Positions 45,680-61,334 of a DNA stretch of 64,000 nucleotides are shown here, one piece after another. Below the pieces are notes generated by a model. That model was not told the DNA's origin. It was given only the letters and a program-made list of their open reading frames with translations, and did not search any database. Where the stretch lies: assembly GCA_963965975.1 (NCBI GenBank), contig OZ014412.1:11670849-11734848 (forward strand), in the 5' to 3' direction. Source of the DNA: Xestospongia bergquistia (Eukaryota > Porifera > Demospongiae > Haplosclerida > Petrosiidae). The translations under genes were made by a program, and so were the position numbers. Numbering within the stretch: the first letter of the stretch is position 1; each line of letters opens with the position of its first letter.

Positions 45680-46640
45680 TACGTGGCATATATTAATGAA
45701 ATCTAAATGTGTATGATGTATTACTACATCAGTTCCAACTATTAGTATACCAGTTTCATCTATTAGTACACCAATACCATGTATTACTACACCATTGATA
45801 TCTATGAGTAGAGCAGTTGCATCTATGGTTATATATTACCTTTGCATCCAATCTAATGAGATAGCTATTAGCTCCTGGAAGATGCTTGAAAAAAACATCT
45901 ATTTTATTCATTGTGATCAGAATTGACACACAGGTATTGTTTTGCCTTAAAATTCCTCTAATTAAGTGATTATTTGGGTAATTATAAATAACAGATTGGC
46001 TTAGATATATGTAACCTCATGTTATAAAAATAGATACTATTCTTAAGGCTGAAGCCAAAAAATTAGTTTATGTATACTTTCAGGAATTGAAAGTGATAGG
46101 ATGATAGTAAGGATGAGGTGGTAGCATTTTCAGTAAATCTGGTACATTTTGTATTATAAATATAATATGTAATATGTGGGAGATACATCACAATACTGTT
46201 AAGTGTTAGTGAAAAAAAACAAGTATTTACAAGTCATCTCCTCCTCCAGACTGTCCTTATACTTGGGATAGACTGCGGGAGACACTGCTACAAATACTAC
46301 AATCACAACGTCCACACAAAAATACATTGGGAAAAATCTTAAGACAAAATTCAAAGCAAGTGTATATATCTGTAGTCTTCATCATTAATTTTATATTGAT
46401 AACTTCATTAGGAAATTGAGGATTATATAGGAATTGAAGCACTATATTATAATTTGAAAACTTGTCATAATTAATTCATGGCCAAAGTTGTCAACTATAC
46501 TAAATATTAATTATAAGTATTTAAGAAAATATCTTTATAAGTATTTTGTACATTATAAAAAGAAAATACATAATTAATTATCAATATTAAGGAATGTAAC
46601 AGATACTGTTGATTATGGAATACATGAACATTATTAATTG
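45680..46640. repeat. Non-coding block repeated in all three units (also 52880-53530 and 61335-62180)
   Basis: Starts near 'gtggcatatattaat' and includes 'atgtattactacacca'-type TACTA repeats and 'aggatgatagtaag'. It lies downstream of Rpt4 copies 1 and 3. In unit 2 it is joined to a truncated Rpt4. No gene was recognised. Confidence 0.85.
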
Positions 46641-46649
46641 TAAATCAAA

Positions 46650-48935
46650 TTAAACTTGTTTATAGTCTAGCTTGGTTTCTAATTTCTTAGTGTCAGCCAC
46701 TTTATGAACAACCTTCATGAAATCTTCATTAACAACATAATCACGTTCAGCATGAATAGCAAACATTCCTAAAAGGAAATATTTAGAATGTAAACAATGA
46801 ACATAAATTAAAGAAATAAGATTATAATTTAGAGAGTCAGTGTTAAATTTTTGTTTTGGAAATGTATAAACTAAAGAATTACAATAAGCTATGGAGCAAA
46901 CAAAAACCAAATACAATTAAGCATCAAATCAAGCCATTATGTACTGTCTGACAAAATTTGTTTACCCATATTTTAATTATTCATACAAAAACAAATGAAC
47001 ATAGGCAATCAAACTGTAATTTATCACATGATACAAAACAATTATTAATAAGACACAAAAATACCAGGCAATAAAAATACTATAATGGCTTTTCCAACTT
47101 GGCACGCTTGACTATGTTCCTCTATGTAGACTTTCTCTTTAGAAAGTATCTATTCTGTGACATTTTAACACACAAAACTATGTATATATGTTAGTGTACA
47201 TACCTGCTTCAGTGCAAACATTTCTAAGATCAGCACCATAAAATCCTCAGAGAGTTTGGCAACTCTTTCATAATCTACACATGATATTTAAGTAACATAA
47301 CTATATATGATCAATAGTATACAACTTACCTACTTCTCCCATTTTAATAATAGGAGCAGCATGGATCTTAAGTATATCTAGTCTGGCTTGTTCATTAGGA
47401 AGAGGAATCTCTACCTAATAAATACTATACATATACATGAATATCATCATATACCTATTTTTCTATCTAATCGTCCAGGTTGAAGGAGGGCGGGGTCAAG
47501 GACATCAGGTCTACTAGTTGCCATTATCATTTTAACCTGAGTACATGCACATATACATGTACATTTTCATGTATCGTATATACCTGTCCAAGAGTATCAA
47601 AGCCATCCATTTGATTCAATAATTCCATCAAAGTTCTCTGAATTTCACAATCAGCGGATCTTTCCTTGGAAAACTGTTTACCTCCTAAAAAAGAGAAAGT
47701 ATAAACATGCAGAATGAAATGTTAAAATCTTTGAAAATGTCAATAACACATGTAAGTACATAGTAAGTAAATATTGTAAGTATTGAATAGGACAATGTAC
47801 TTACCAATGCCATCAATTTCATCCATAAATATAATGCAAGGTTGATGGTCTTTTGCATAAGCTATGTATAAAAAGACATTAAAAATATCTATTAGTTAGC
47901 ACAGACAGCTTTATTTAATATATCACAATTTTCACATCACATTTATATGATATCTATAATACACTATATTACTAATTTAGTAGTAATTATAGCTAAATAC
48001 AAAATATAGGACACAATAGACAATGAAATCCTCAGACTTACTTACTTACCATACATTTCTCTTATAAGACTAGCACTCTCTCCAATGTATTTATCAACAA
48101 TAGCACTAGATACCACCTTCAAAAAATTAGCATCTAATAGCTTAGCTACTGCACGAGCTAACAAAGTGTTTCCTGTCCCTATAATATGAAGAGTTAAATG
48201 ATACTATCCTATCTATATTGATTTATATTATTACCATGTGGTCCATAGAGAAGACAGCTTTTAGGAGAGTTAATCCCTACTCGTTGAAACAATTCAGGAT
48301 TCAATAAAGGTAACTCAATAATCTGTATATAGTATAGAGTTGTTAATATTTGGTAATGATGGATTTCCTTTCTCAAAGTGAACAGTATATTTAACAATTC
48401 CAAATTAATAAGGATCTTACCTCTCTTAGTTCTTGTATATGTTCACTGAGTCAACCCACAGATGCATATGAGACATCACCAGTATCTTCTGCTGTCATAT
48501 TATAAACCAGAGGATCTACTTCATGAGGTAACTGCCACATAATGGTCAATGTGGTCATATCTAGAGCTACACGAGATCTTTGTTTTAGCTTGGGTGAATC
48601 TTATCAACTGAGTATAGCATGAGCTCCTCCTACATTACATATGACATTACACTGTATGGACTATTTACATTAATTAAATGAGTATTAAAATAAAAAGTAC
48701 TTCTTTCCATTATTATTAATTACAATATACCACCTGGTAATTATAGAAACTAGTAAAATAGTAGAGGTAAACTTTAATTCATTCAAATCAATAATACATC
48801 ATGTAAATTGAACAGTTTATGTATTATGCATGTCACACTGAACTGTGTATGTGTTTGTGTGTGTGAGAAGGTGAATGTTTACCTGACGACGACAACCCAT
48901 AACATAAAACGGTCCAATAGAAGCCTTTACAATGA
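46650..48935 (-). pseudogene. PSMC6: 26S proteasome ATPase Rpt4 (PSMC6) copy 1, inactivated
   Basis: Exons, coding order: IVKASIGPFYVMGCRRQ (48.93-48.89 kb), [20 protein letters not shown] (48.6-48.5 kb), [20 protein letters not shown] (48.3 kb), [20 protein letters not shown] (48.17-48.11 kb), [15 protein letters not shown] (47.85 kb), [17 protein letters not shown] (47.65-47.59 kb), [17 protein letters not shown] (47.5 kb), [20 protein letters not shown] (47.4-47.34 kb) and [20 protein letters not shown], ending KLDYKQV (46.73-46.65 kb). Rpt4 is the call because the C-terminus and the [11 protein letters not shown] stretch match it best. Lesions: TGA in place of Gly in ASVG*LSEH, Walker A GPHGTGNT (Lys to Asn), ALLQPGR (first arginine finger to Gln), and a one-base deletion near 47241 in the NGADLRNVC region. 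N-terminal exons are absent. Confidence 0.88.
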
Positions 48936-48939
48936 CTAT

Positions 48940-49585
48940 AGCAAATAAAAAATTAACAATAAAAATGTAGAATGTTCCTCATAATAACCGAATTACAACA
49001 ATTAACAAGTTATTTGATATATTATTAGAATAATAATAAGCTATTACTAACTTATTAATTAATTATAATAACCTGGGACATATTTACAGGTTAGTTTTAT
49101 AGATTTAACTGTATCTAGCTACATCATAAATCATAGCACTCACAGATTGAACAATTAAATTAACTGGTTACCATTGCAGTCAGTATACAAACTTTGATTT
49201 TTTAAAAGCAGAGATAAATTTTTGAACTGGTCAAAAGTATTCATGCAGGTCATTCATCATGAGCAGTGAACAATTTTATTCAATATCACAATGATGTGAC
49301 GTGAACAACATCTATTAGAAATGATCATTAACTTGTGATTTGTTGTTAAGGTACATGAACAAGTTTCATTTTAAGCTGCCTTTTAAGGCTTCTAACAAAT
49401 ATCATGTTAAATCTTATCATTTATAGTAACATTCTGTCCGAAACTTTGTTATAAGAATTGTCAATAAATGATAATCTTATTAACATTCATAATTTTATAG
49501 CCCATAACCATAAAATAATGACCTTTAATAAACTATTAAGTGACAAAACTCTGTTTTTGAGCTAAATTAAAGTACATTTATCAGC
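48940..49585. repeat. Rpt4 intron-like sequence copied at 55280-56100
   Basis: Nearly identical to the intron between the N-terminal and next exons in copy 2. In copy 1 it ends at 49.58 kb in the minisatellite just where copy 2 continues to its N-terminal exon, so the truncation breakpoint is here. Confidence 0.8.
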
Positions 49586-50880
49586 TTACTTATTTCAATT
49601 CTCTCATCATTCTATAGTATTGATATTATATCTCTGTATTGAGAGGTGAATATTACTATTAAGTCATACAATTGAGATTACTTATATTAATTATCTCGGC
49701 ATCCTATAATGTTGACATTAGTTCTCTGTGTTGATATTTGAATATTACTATTACGTTACATAATTGAGGTTACTTGTTTTAATTCTCTCATCATCTTATA
49801 GTATTGACATTAGGTCTCTGTACACAGAGGTGAATATTACTGCATTGAGGGAGGAATATTACTGTTATGTTATATAATTGAGATAACTTATTGTAATTCC
49901 ATCATCATCCTTTAGTATTGACATTAGGTCTCTGTATTGAGAGGTGAATGTTACTATTATGTTATGTAATTGAGATTATTTATTTAAGTTTTCTCATCAT
50001 CATATAGTAATTTTCATTAGGTCTCTGTATCAAGAGGTGAATATTACTATTATGTTACATAATTGACATTAGATCTCTGTATTGATATGTGAATATTACT
50101 ATTACATTATATAATTGAAGTTACTTATTTAAAATCTTACTTATTTAAAGTAATATATTATTTTTGTTTGGTGAAATAAAATGAATATTGAAAACACTAA
50201 TCTACCCAAACACCCAGGTCTTTTTCTCAGCATTACTATTATGTTATATAATTGAGATTATATATTTTAATTCTTTCATCATCCTATAATATTGATATTA
50301 GGTCTCTGTATTGAGAGGTAAATATTACTATATATAATTGAGATTACTTATTTTAATTCTCTTATCATCCAATGGTATTGACATTAGGTCAATGTATTGA
50401 GGAAGGACAATTACTATTATGATATATAATGGAGATTACTTATTTTACTTTTCTCATCATCCTATTGTATTGATATTAGGTCTCTGTATTGATAGGTGAA
50501 TATTACTATTATGCTATAATAGTGATTACTTATTTTACTTCTCTCATCATTCTATAATATTGACATTAGGGCTCTATATTGAGATGTGAATATATCTATT
50601 GTGTTATATAATTTAGATTACTTATTTTAATTCTCTCATCATCCTATAATATTGATATTAAGTCTGCGTAATGAGTATTATTTTTATGTTATATAATTGA
50701 CATTATTTTAATTCTCTCATCATCCTATAGTATTGACATGTCTCTGTATTAAGACGTCAGCATTACTATTATGTGATATAATTGAGATTACTTATTTTAA
50801 TTCTCTCATCATCCTATAATATTGACATTAAGTCTCTGTATTGAGAGGTGAATATTACTATTATGTTATATAATTGTAAA
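49585..50880. repeat. Minisatellite array 3, about 92-bp unit
   Basis: Same unit as arrays 1 and 2, about 14 diverged copies, with one interruption around 50140-50230 by unrelated sequence. Confidence 0.92.
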
Positions 50881-51303
50881 GTAATTTGTTTTGCTTTCTT
50901 TACATTGTTAGCTTTATATTGTGTGTTAATAATAAATACTCTTTAATGTTTTATTTACTGATTGATTATGGCAACTAGACAACAACTAATTGAAAATCGC
51001 TTACTGAACTAAATTATCCACTATTATTCGTATAATATTGAATAATACGAATGTGACTTGTCAACAAACAAAAAGGGAATAGCTTTATTTTATTAATAAA
51101 AAAAATTTAAGCATACTATATTTGTTATTAGAGTGTGTATATCACTTATGGTTCATAGGACACAACTCTGACTCTAACTTTGTAATGGAATGTGATAATG
51201 AGAATAAAAACACGGCTTTCTTTATCTTATTAAGGCTTGCATATATAAAACGAAGAGCGAGTTCTGTGTTCATTTCTTTGATTTATACCAACTAAGGAAT
51301 ATT

Positions 51304-51640
51304 ATGGCTACGTCTTTTAATGATAGCTTCTTAATTCGGAATCTTCTTCAACTAAAAGAAGAAAAACGTGCTACACGGCCGTCTTCAATTCGTAAAGCAC
51401 AAAAACGTCTCTCATCAACATCTGAAGCCCAATCTGTTTGTTTTATCCATATGTATAATTGATTTTCAGATGAAGGAAGTAGCTCTTCTAAATCTGATAC
51501 GGACAAGATAATAAAACCACCCAGCGATCATGACGACAGCGAGAAAACTGCTAAACGTCCACGAATAATTTTTACAAATGAGCAACAATATCAACTGGAA
51601 AGAAGCTTTATTGAATCTCATTATCCTGAGCAGCTTTCGT
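51304..51640 (+). pseudogene. Homeobox copy 2, truncated in the homeodomain
   Basis: Starts MATSFNDSFLIRNLLQLKEE. Exon 2 reads DEGSSSKSDTDKIIKPPSD, then the homeodomain start KRPRIIFTNEQQYQLERSFI. After SHYPEQ the sequence jumps into a copy of the promoter/leader region ('ggcatatataaacgacgagc'), losing helices 2 and 3. The exon 1 donor region has also changed (no GT at the expected place). Not a working homeobox gene. Confidence 0.85.
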
Positions 51641-51712
51641 TATTTCTGGCATATATAAACGACGAGCGAATTCTGTGTTCACTTCTTTGATCACTACCAA
51701 ATAAGGAACATT

Positions 51713-51960
51713 ATGGCTGCAGCTTTTAGTAACAACTTCCTTATTGAGAATCTTCTTGGACTAAAAGAAGAAAAACGTTCTACATCATCGTCAATTCGTA
51801 AAACACCAAAGCGTGACTTTTGAATCAAGGTACAATCGACTAATTTACACCACCCAGTGATAATGACAGTGAGACAACTCCAACCGCTAAACGTCCTCGA
51901 ATATTACAAATGATCAAAAAGTTCATCTGGAAAGCAGCTTTGCCTTCTGTACTAACAGAC
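51713..51960 (+). pseudogene. Homeobox copy 2b, fragment
   Basis: Directly downstream of copy 2 a new start reads MAAAFSNNFLIENLLGLKEE. A short linker piece follows, then PPSDNDSETTP and AKRPRI, and the frame is lost near 51900. A nested partial duplicate. Confidence 0.8.
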
Positions 51961-52879
51961 TCTATTCCTAAGCTCCAAATGTATTCATATAATACATCAG
52001 ACTTTAGTTTATAGAAATAAAGAGCAATTTTTAACAATTGAAGTTGCCTATAATAATAAAAAAATAAGTGATTATATACTATATACCTGAAACAGTCTAT
52101 ATTTAATAATACTATAATAATACTACAAACTTTCTTTAAGAACAACTCAACTCAGAAGGTAATACACTGAGAAAGTGAACGAAGAACCTCTACTTATATA
52201 GCCCAAAAAATGATGACACAGCAATTACACTCAGCAAAATGATAAGATGACAATAACAGATGGATATCATTAAAATTAAGTCATATGCTAATAAATAAAC
52301 ACTATGAAAATAATAAATAAACACTATGAAACCTACTAGCAGTTTTAGGTCATACTTAGGACAATTTATTTATGCAGATTATATTTAGTAATAAGAGAAT
52401 ATACCAATCATTACTTATCAAGTGGCAATGTAATTTATCACTATAAACAAAATCAATCATCACCATCATTATTATATGGTCAAATTATTTATTTTAAAAA
52501 CAGAAACTGTTTTTAAGTTGACATGTGTGGACGTGCATGATATGCATTACTTAATAAAGAATATATCAATAATGTTCGACAAAACACATATAGTTAGTTA
52601 TATAAATAATACACTAACAACACAACAGAAACCAATATATATATATGTATATATACTTGTTTAACAGTATATGTGACTAATGTATTAACTAAGCCATATA
52701 GAAATAATGAAGAAGCCAAAACTTAGTCTTTGTATAAATGTGCTTCAGCCATGGAAAACTTGATAAGTATATATTATTTCAACAAAGTATATTTATTTTA
52801 AGTATATATTGTTACATATATTGGTAAAGTGTTCCATTGATGTGACACTACAGTGTCATAATATAAGTGTTGGCTTTCT
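51961..52879. other. Non-coding interval downstream of broken homeobox copies
   Basis: Begins with a copy of the 44480-44580 3' flank ('ttagcaattgaagttgccta'-like) and continues AT-rich with a short TA run near 52640. No gene seen. Confidence 0.5.
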
Positions 52880-53552
52880 AGCTACATGGCATATATTAAT
52901 GAAATTTAAATGTGTATGGTGTATTACTACATCAGTTCCAACTATTAGTATATCACTATTAGTACACCAATACCATGTATTACTACACCATTGCCATCTA
53001 TAAGTAGAGCAGTTACATCTATGGTTATATATTATCTTTGCATCCAATCTAATAAGATAGCTTTAGCTCTTGGGAAATGTTTGAAAAGGATCTATTTTAT
53101 TCACTCTGATCAGAGTTAACACAGGTGTTGTCAACACTTGTCATTGCTTCCTCTTAAGTAGAGCCAAAAAATAAATATGTATACATTCAGTAAATGAAAG
53201 TGATAGGATGATAGTAAAGATGAAGTGGTATTTCCAGTAAATCTAGTACATTTTGTATTATAAATACAATATATAATATGTTGAAGATAGAATACATTAT
53301 ACTACTATTAAAAAATGTTTGAATCATCATTCAGAGAAGACACTTAGAACTTTATAAATCATCTCATTCAGACTGTCCTTATACTCGGGAGACACTGTTG
53401 CAAATATTACAATCACAAAGTCTACAGAAAAATGCTTTGACAAAAAACCTTAAGACAAAATTCAAAGCAAGTGTACATATCCATATCTCTAGTCATTGTA
53501 ATATTAATAATTTTATCATGGAATTGTAGATTAAATAGGTATGCAGATCAAA

Positions 53553-56500
<2,948 letters not shown>

Positions 56501-57054
56501 ATGCCATTTTACAGTAAATCGTATAAATGTTAGAGTTAATAGAGAGACTGTAAAATGCTAAAAGGCAGAGAACAAACAAGCTAGACTAGGTTGAAATCAA
56601 ATATATTTAGTTTAAATCAAGCCACACCCATCATGTAGTCCCACCATAAATGCTAACAAAATTAAGTGATTGTCATGTGAGTCAATGCTCAGCATATATA
56701 ACTCAATTTAAAACAAAGCAACAATTGTAATATCATTTTATAATTTTAAAACACTAATGTCACAGTAATATCTTGTGTGTGGAAGATTAAAGAACTAACA
56801 AAAGATATTGAAGACTATAAAAACTACAAACATGACAAGTCACACCTATCATGTAGTGCTCACAATAGAGGTTAATAAAATTCATTAATTGTCAAGTGTG
56901 TCAGACTGTTGATGGATAAAATCTGTGGTTTAATTTTATTTTTCACTTTAACTAATCATGTATAACAATAATAGAGTAAAACTATGTCAGTACAAGTATA
57001 TTTATATCATGTGGTTAAAGATAACTAACATGGTACTTGGTGAGTAAAGATTGA

Positions 57055-58812
57055 CAAATTATATATTATGTAATTGAGATTACTTATTTTCCTTCTGTCA
57101 TCACCCTATAGTATTGACATTAGTTCTCTATATTGAGAGGTTAATATTACTATTATGTTATATAATTGAGATTACCTATTTTAATTCTCTCGTAATCCTA
57201 TAGTATTGACATTAGGTCTCTATATTGAGAGGTGAATATTACTATTATGTAATATAATTGAGATTACCTATTTTATTTCTCTCGTAATCCTATAGTATTG
57301 ACATTAGGTCTCTATATTGAGAGGTGAATATTACTATTATGTTATACAATTGAGATTACTTATATTAATTCTCTCATCATTCTATAGTATTGACATTAGG
57401 TCTCTGTATTGAGAGGTGAATATTACTATTATGTTATATAATTGAGATTACCTATTTTAATTCTCTCGTAATCCTATAGTATTGACATTAGGTCTCTATA
57501 TTGAGAGGTGAATATTACTATTATGTAATATAATTGAGATTACTTATATTAATTCTCTCATCATCCTACAGTATTGACATTAGGTCTCTGTATTGAGAGG
57601 TGAATATTACTATTATGTTATACAATTGAGATTACTTATATTAATTCTCTCATCATTCTATAGTATTGACATTAAGTCTCTGTATTGAGAGGTGAATATT
57701 AGTATTATGTTATATAATTGAGACTACTTATTTTAATTCTCCCTTCATCCTATAGTATTGACATTAGGTCTCTGTTTATAGAGGTGAATATTACTATTAT
57801 GTTATATAATTGAGATTACTTATTTTAATTCTCTCATAATCCTATAGTATTGACATTAGGTCTCTGTATTGAGAGGTGAATATTACTATTATGTAATATA
57901 ATTGAGATTACTTATTTTAATTCTCTCATCATTCTATAGTATTGACATTAGTTTTCTATATTGAGAGGTGAATATTACTATTATGTAATACAATTGAGAT
58001 TACTTATTTTAATTCTCTCATCATCCTATAGTATTGACAATAGTTCTCTGTATTGAGAGGTAAATATTACTAATATTATTAAGTTATATAATTGAGATTA
58101 CTTATTTTACTTCTCCCATCATCCAATGGTTTTGAGATTAGGTCTATGTATTGAGGAAGGAATATTACTATTATGATATATAATTTGAGTTTACTTATTT
58201 TAATTCTCTCATCATCCTATAGTATTGACATTACGTCTTTGTATTGAGGAAGGATTACTACAATTATGTTATGTAATTGAGATTGCTTATTTTAATTCTC
58301 TCTTCATCCTATAGTATTCACATTAGGTCTCTTTATTGAGAGGTCAATATTACTATTATGTTATGTAATTGAGTTTAATAATTTTAATTCTTTCATCATC
58401 CCATAATAATGACATTAGGTCTCTGTAATTAAGAAGTTAATATTACTATTATGTTATAAAATTGAGATTATTATTTTAATTCTCTGATCATCCTATAATA
58501 GTATTGACATTAGGTCTCTGTATACAAAGATGAATATTACTATTATGTTATATAATTGAGATTATATATTTTAATTCTCTCATATTCCTATAGTATTGAC
58601 ATCAGGTCTCTGTAATAAGAGGTTAATATTACTTTTATGTTATATAATTGACATTAGGTCTCTGTATTAAGACGTTAATTTTACTATTATGTTATATAAT
58701 TGAGATTATTATTTTAATTCTCTCATCATCCTATAATAGTATTGACATTAGGTCTCTGTATACAAAGACAAATATTACTATAATGTTATATAATTGAGAT
58801 TATATATTTATA
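57055..58812. repeat. Minisatellite array 4, about 92-bp unit
   Basis: About 19 copies; the most homogeneous array of the four. The middle part (57100-58070) consists of nearly identical units and contains higher-order repetition of two or three unit types. The 3' end matches array 2. Confidence 0.93.
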
Positions 58813-59146
58813 TCATTTATGATCTATATGGCTAGTTGTTATCAAGGAAACATGATTAAGTAATGATGAAAGAAACTGTTGGTATGTTGTCTTTAAGATA
58901 TTCTTGTGAAGTTATCAACATCTACTCGAAGGTGATAATTGTGTTTTAAGATATTAAAGTTCTAATGTAAAGCAAAAGGACACCTGCTCTGACTCTAACT
59001 TTGTAATGGAATGTGATAATAGAAATAAGAATACGGCTTTCTTTATCTCATTAAGGCTGGCATGCTTTCTTTATCTTATTAAGGCTGGCATATATAAACT
59101 GAAGAGCGAGTTCTGTGTTCATTATTTATAGCAACTAAGAAATATT

Positions 59147-59856
59147 ATGGCTACGTCTTTTAGTGATAGCTTCTTAATTCGCAATCTTCCTGAATTAAAA
59201 GAAGAAAAATGTGCTACAGCGTCTTCAATTCGTAAAGTACGAACTCGTACTTTGGAATCTGAACTAGGTACAACCGATCAATAATCTCTTTGCTTTATCC
59301 ACATGTATAATTGATTTTCAGATGAAGGAAGTAGCTCTAAATCTGATACAAAACAAGATAATAACATCACCCAGCGATGATGATGACAGCGAGAAAACTC
59401 CAAAACGTCCTCGAATAACTTTCACAAAAAATCAGAAATTTGAACTGGAAACCAGTTTTATTGGATGTCATTATCCTGAGAAAAAAGAAGTTCATGAATT
59501 AGCAAATATAATTGGAATCCGTCCAGAAAAAATCCAGGTAAAAAATTATTAAATTAAGCATAATTACTCTGCATAAATTATAGGTTTGGTTTCAGAATCG
59601 TAGAGCACGTTTTCGTAAGCGAGAAGCACCCAACCCACCTCCCCTGGAACATCCTCGCTTCTATTCAAGCTTCCCTCCAACAGGTGGTTCTTTCTTTTAT
59701 GGAGGAGTGTTTCCTCCAACACCTGAACAAAACATGTACCACTTTCCTTATGTCTTCAATAACATTGCTACTACAAACAAAGAAGACGAAAGCATCAGCC
59801 AAAGTGGTCAATCTACTCAAAAGGCAGGAGAAAGTACCAGTCCCGGCCAAAAATAA
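59147..59856 (+). pseudogene. Homeobox copy 3, frameshifted before an otherwise complete homeodomain
   Basis: Same three-exon structure as the gene at 43435: exon 1 from the ATG at 59147 (MATSFSDSFLIRNLPELKEE), exon 2 from about 59322, exon 3 from VWFQNRRARFRKRE to the TAA at 59854-59856. Exon 2 has one extra base after KSDT (gatacaaaacaag here, gataggaacaag in the intact copy), which leads to an early stop if exon 1 is used. The homeodomain itself is open from an ATG at 59322 (MKEVALNLIQNKIITSPSDD..), and exon 3 is intact with a 3-base in-frame insertion at PPPLEHP. Either a fresh pseudogene or a shortened protein from the internal start. Confidence 0.8.
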
Positions 59857-60034
59857 GTTCTGAGTGTACTAAAGAAGAGTCAGAAGAAAGTACTAGTTGT
59901 TATCAAAACTTAGTAACCTACACTTACTTAACTGTCATGTGGCATATATTAATAGGGCTGTTACGCGGAAGTAATTAGTAGTAGGCGGAACATCCTGTCC
60001 GCCATGTTGGCTGGCAATAAGTCTAATAATAACT

Positions 60035-60743
60035 ATGGTGGTATCGTGCTGTGTCGTTGGTTGTTCAAATAGAGCAAGCAAAGGAACGAACAAGCGATTT
60101 TTCAGGTTTCCCCGAGTATTGAAAAACCAGGGTGAAGCTGTGGAGAAGCTTACAATGAAAGGTAAGGTTTGATTGTATGAGAAAACAATGATATAGAGAT
60201 TCTTGTCTCAGATTCAACCTGTGGATATCACCCATAAACAGAAAAGACTGGTATCAATCAGAACATAGTCGAGTCTGTTCAGACCACTTTGTGTCAGGTC
60301 AGTAACTACCCCAGTGGAACTTGCTGCATGGTGTTGGTTACATCTTTTCATATAGGAAAACCATGCAGATATCATGAATCCAATAACCCCAACTGGGCAC
60401 CATCTTTAAGTCTGGGATATAGCAGTGGTTGTTGTTCAAGTGCTAGCAAACGGTATTTATGACTAAAAAGCCGTAGACAACGAAAGAAAGGCTTCTCAAA
60501 AGTTCATGATTCAGCAGCAAATGATGCCTCAGCTGATATAAATGATGGTGGAGGCAGTGGAGTTGACTCAGATGATGACAATCAAGGAAATAGTGTGCAG
60601 CAAAATAATAGTGTGTCTGTTGGTTGTCAGACGGATATGACATTTACTGATATAGCAGAGCTTGAAGCCAAGTTATCACGAATGAAAGATGAACTCGAGA
60701 TGATACACACACTGCACACTAACCCAGCCATACAAGTGCAATG
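60035..60743 (+). CDS. THAP-domain N-terminus of an ISL2EU-type transposase (fragment)
   Basis: Exon 1 (60035-60161) reads MVVSCCVVGCSNRASKGTNK then RFFRFPRV (C-x4-C half). The next exon reads WISPINRKDWYQSEHSRVCS then DHFVSG, giving the C-x2-H half, so all four zinc ligands are present. NWAPSLSLGY and, further on, SVGCQTDMTFTDIAELEAKL (a coiled-coil) are typical for THAP transposases. Joining exons 1 and 2 needs an AG inside the stretch near 60200; the obvious 'gtctcag' acceptor is one base out of frame. A TGA/TAA interrupts near 60460. The catalytic domain is absent. Confidence 0.72.
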
Positions 60744-61007
60744 ACATGCAAGAATATCTCCTGTCTCACTAACTACCACCCATGGCAACAAAGGTGTTGC
60801 AGTGGTCCTCTGTGAATGGTTTACCTTTAAACAAATTTAGCTACATATCGATAATGATACTTCATTTACCTTAGCCTTTATTAAAAAAAAGTTTTTTGAC
60901 TGATGATTATAGCAGTGCAACAACAAGTCATGTACCCATCCAGAAGATACGAAACCATCCGCATCCAACATCCCTTTCCAGGCCTAAACAAGCAAATTTT
61001 AAATGGT

Positions 61008-61223
61008 TCACACAACAGACGGTTTTGCCTTAACAGATTCTTTGGTGTAGGGACTTGGTGTTGCAACCATATATATCATAACATCACTCCAAGTCAATGA
61101 AGGCAATCTTTCAGGATTTTTTTCCCACTCTCCGTCTTGCAAACAGTATGGATCAGTGTTTAGACCAGCTAATGTCACTTTTTCTACATATCTCTGCTTT
61201 GAAATTGCACTCAACTCCTTCAA
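61008..61223 (-). CDS. N-terminal piece of the YqaJ/SWIM-type protein of an ISL2EU element
   Basis: 71 residues starting MKELSAISKQRYVEKV, then DPYCLQDGEW, LPSLTWSDVMIYMVATPSPY and TKESVKAKPSVV. The 'DPY..LPPVTYPDIVNYLV.TPSPYT.E.LKAYKSLE' pattern is common at the start of long invertebrate proteins that carry SWIM zinc-finger and YqaJ-like nuclease domains in ISL2EU elements. It faces the THAP gene from the opposite end, and the rest is deleted. Confidence 0.62.
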   Translation of the reverse strand: MKELSAISKQRYVEKVTLAGLNTDPYCLQDGEWEKNPERLPSLTWSDVMIYMVATPSPYTKESVKAKPSVV

Positions 61224-61334
61224 ATACTCCTATTTGTTTCGTAACTCCATATGTCAACATAGACTTAATGCCAACCAACATGGCGGACAGGATGGTCCGC
61301 CTACTATTAATTACTTCCGCGTAACAGCCCTATG

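Larger units (their letters stand above)
59954..61331. mobile_element. ISL2EU-like DNA transposon, internally deleted, with AT target duplication
   Basis: 1378 bp. Inverted ends are AGGGCTGTTACGCGGAAGTA.. and ..TACTTCCGCGTAACAGCCCT-like, followed by a shared second block ('ccgccatgttgg' / 'ccaacatggcgg'). It is flanked by AT on both sides. The equivalent positions in the other units (45696-45697 and 52899-52900) are uninterrupted, giving two empty sites. A 2-bp AT duplication together with a THAP protein on one strand and a YqaJ/SWIM-type protein start on the other is the layout known for ISL2EU elements. The DDE core and the nuclease core are missing. Confidence 0.78.

Noticed and set aside
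46650-48935. Rpt4 copy 1 as a functional gene with a selenocysteine TGA
   Set aside because: The TGA replaces a conserved Gly, and the copy also has a frameshift and Walker A and arginine-finger changes.
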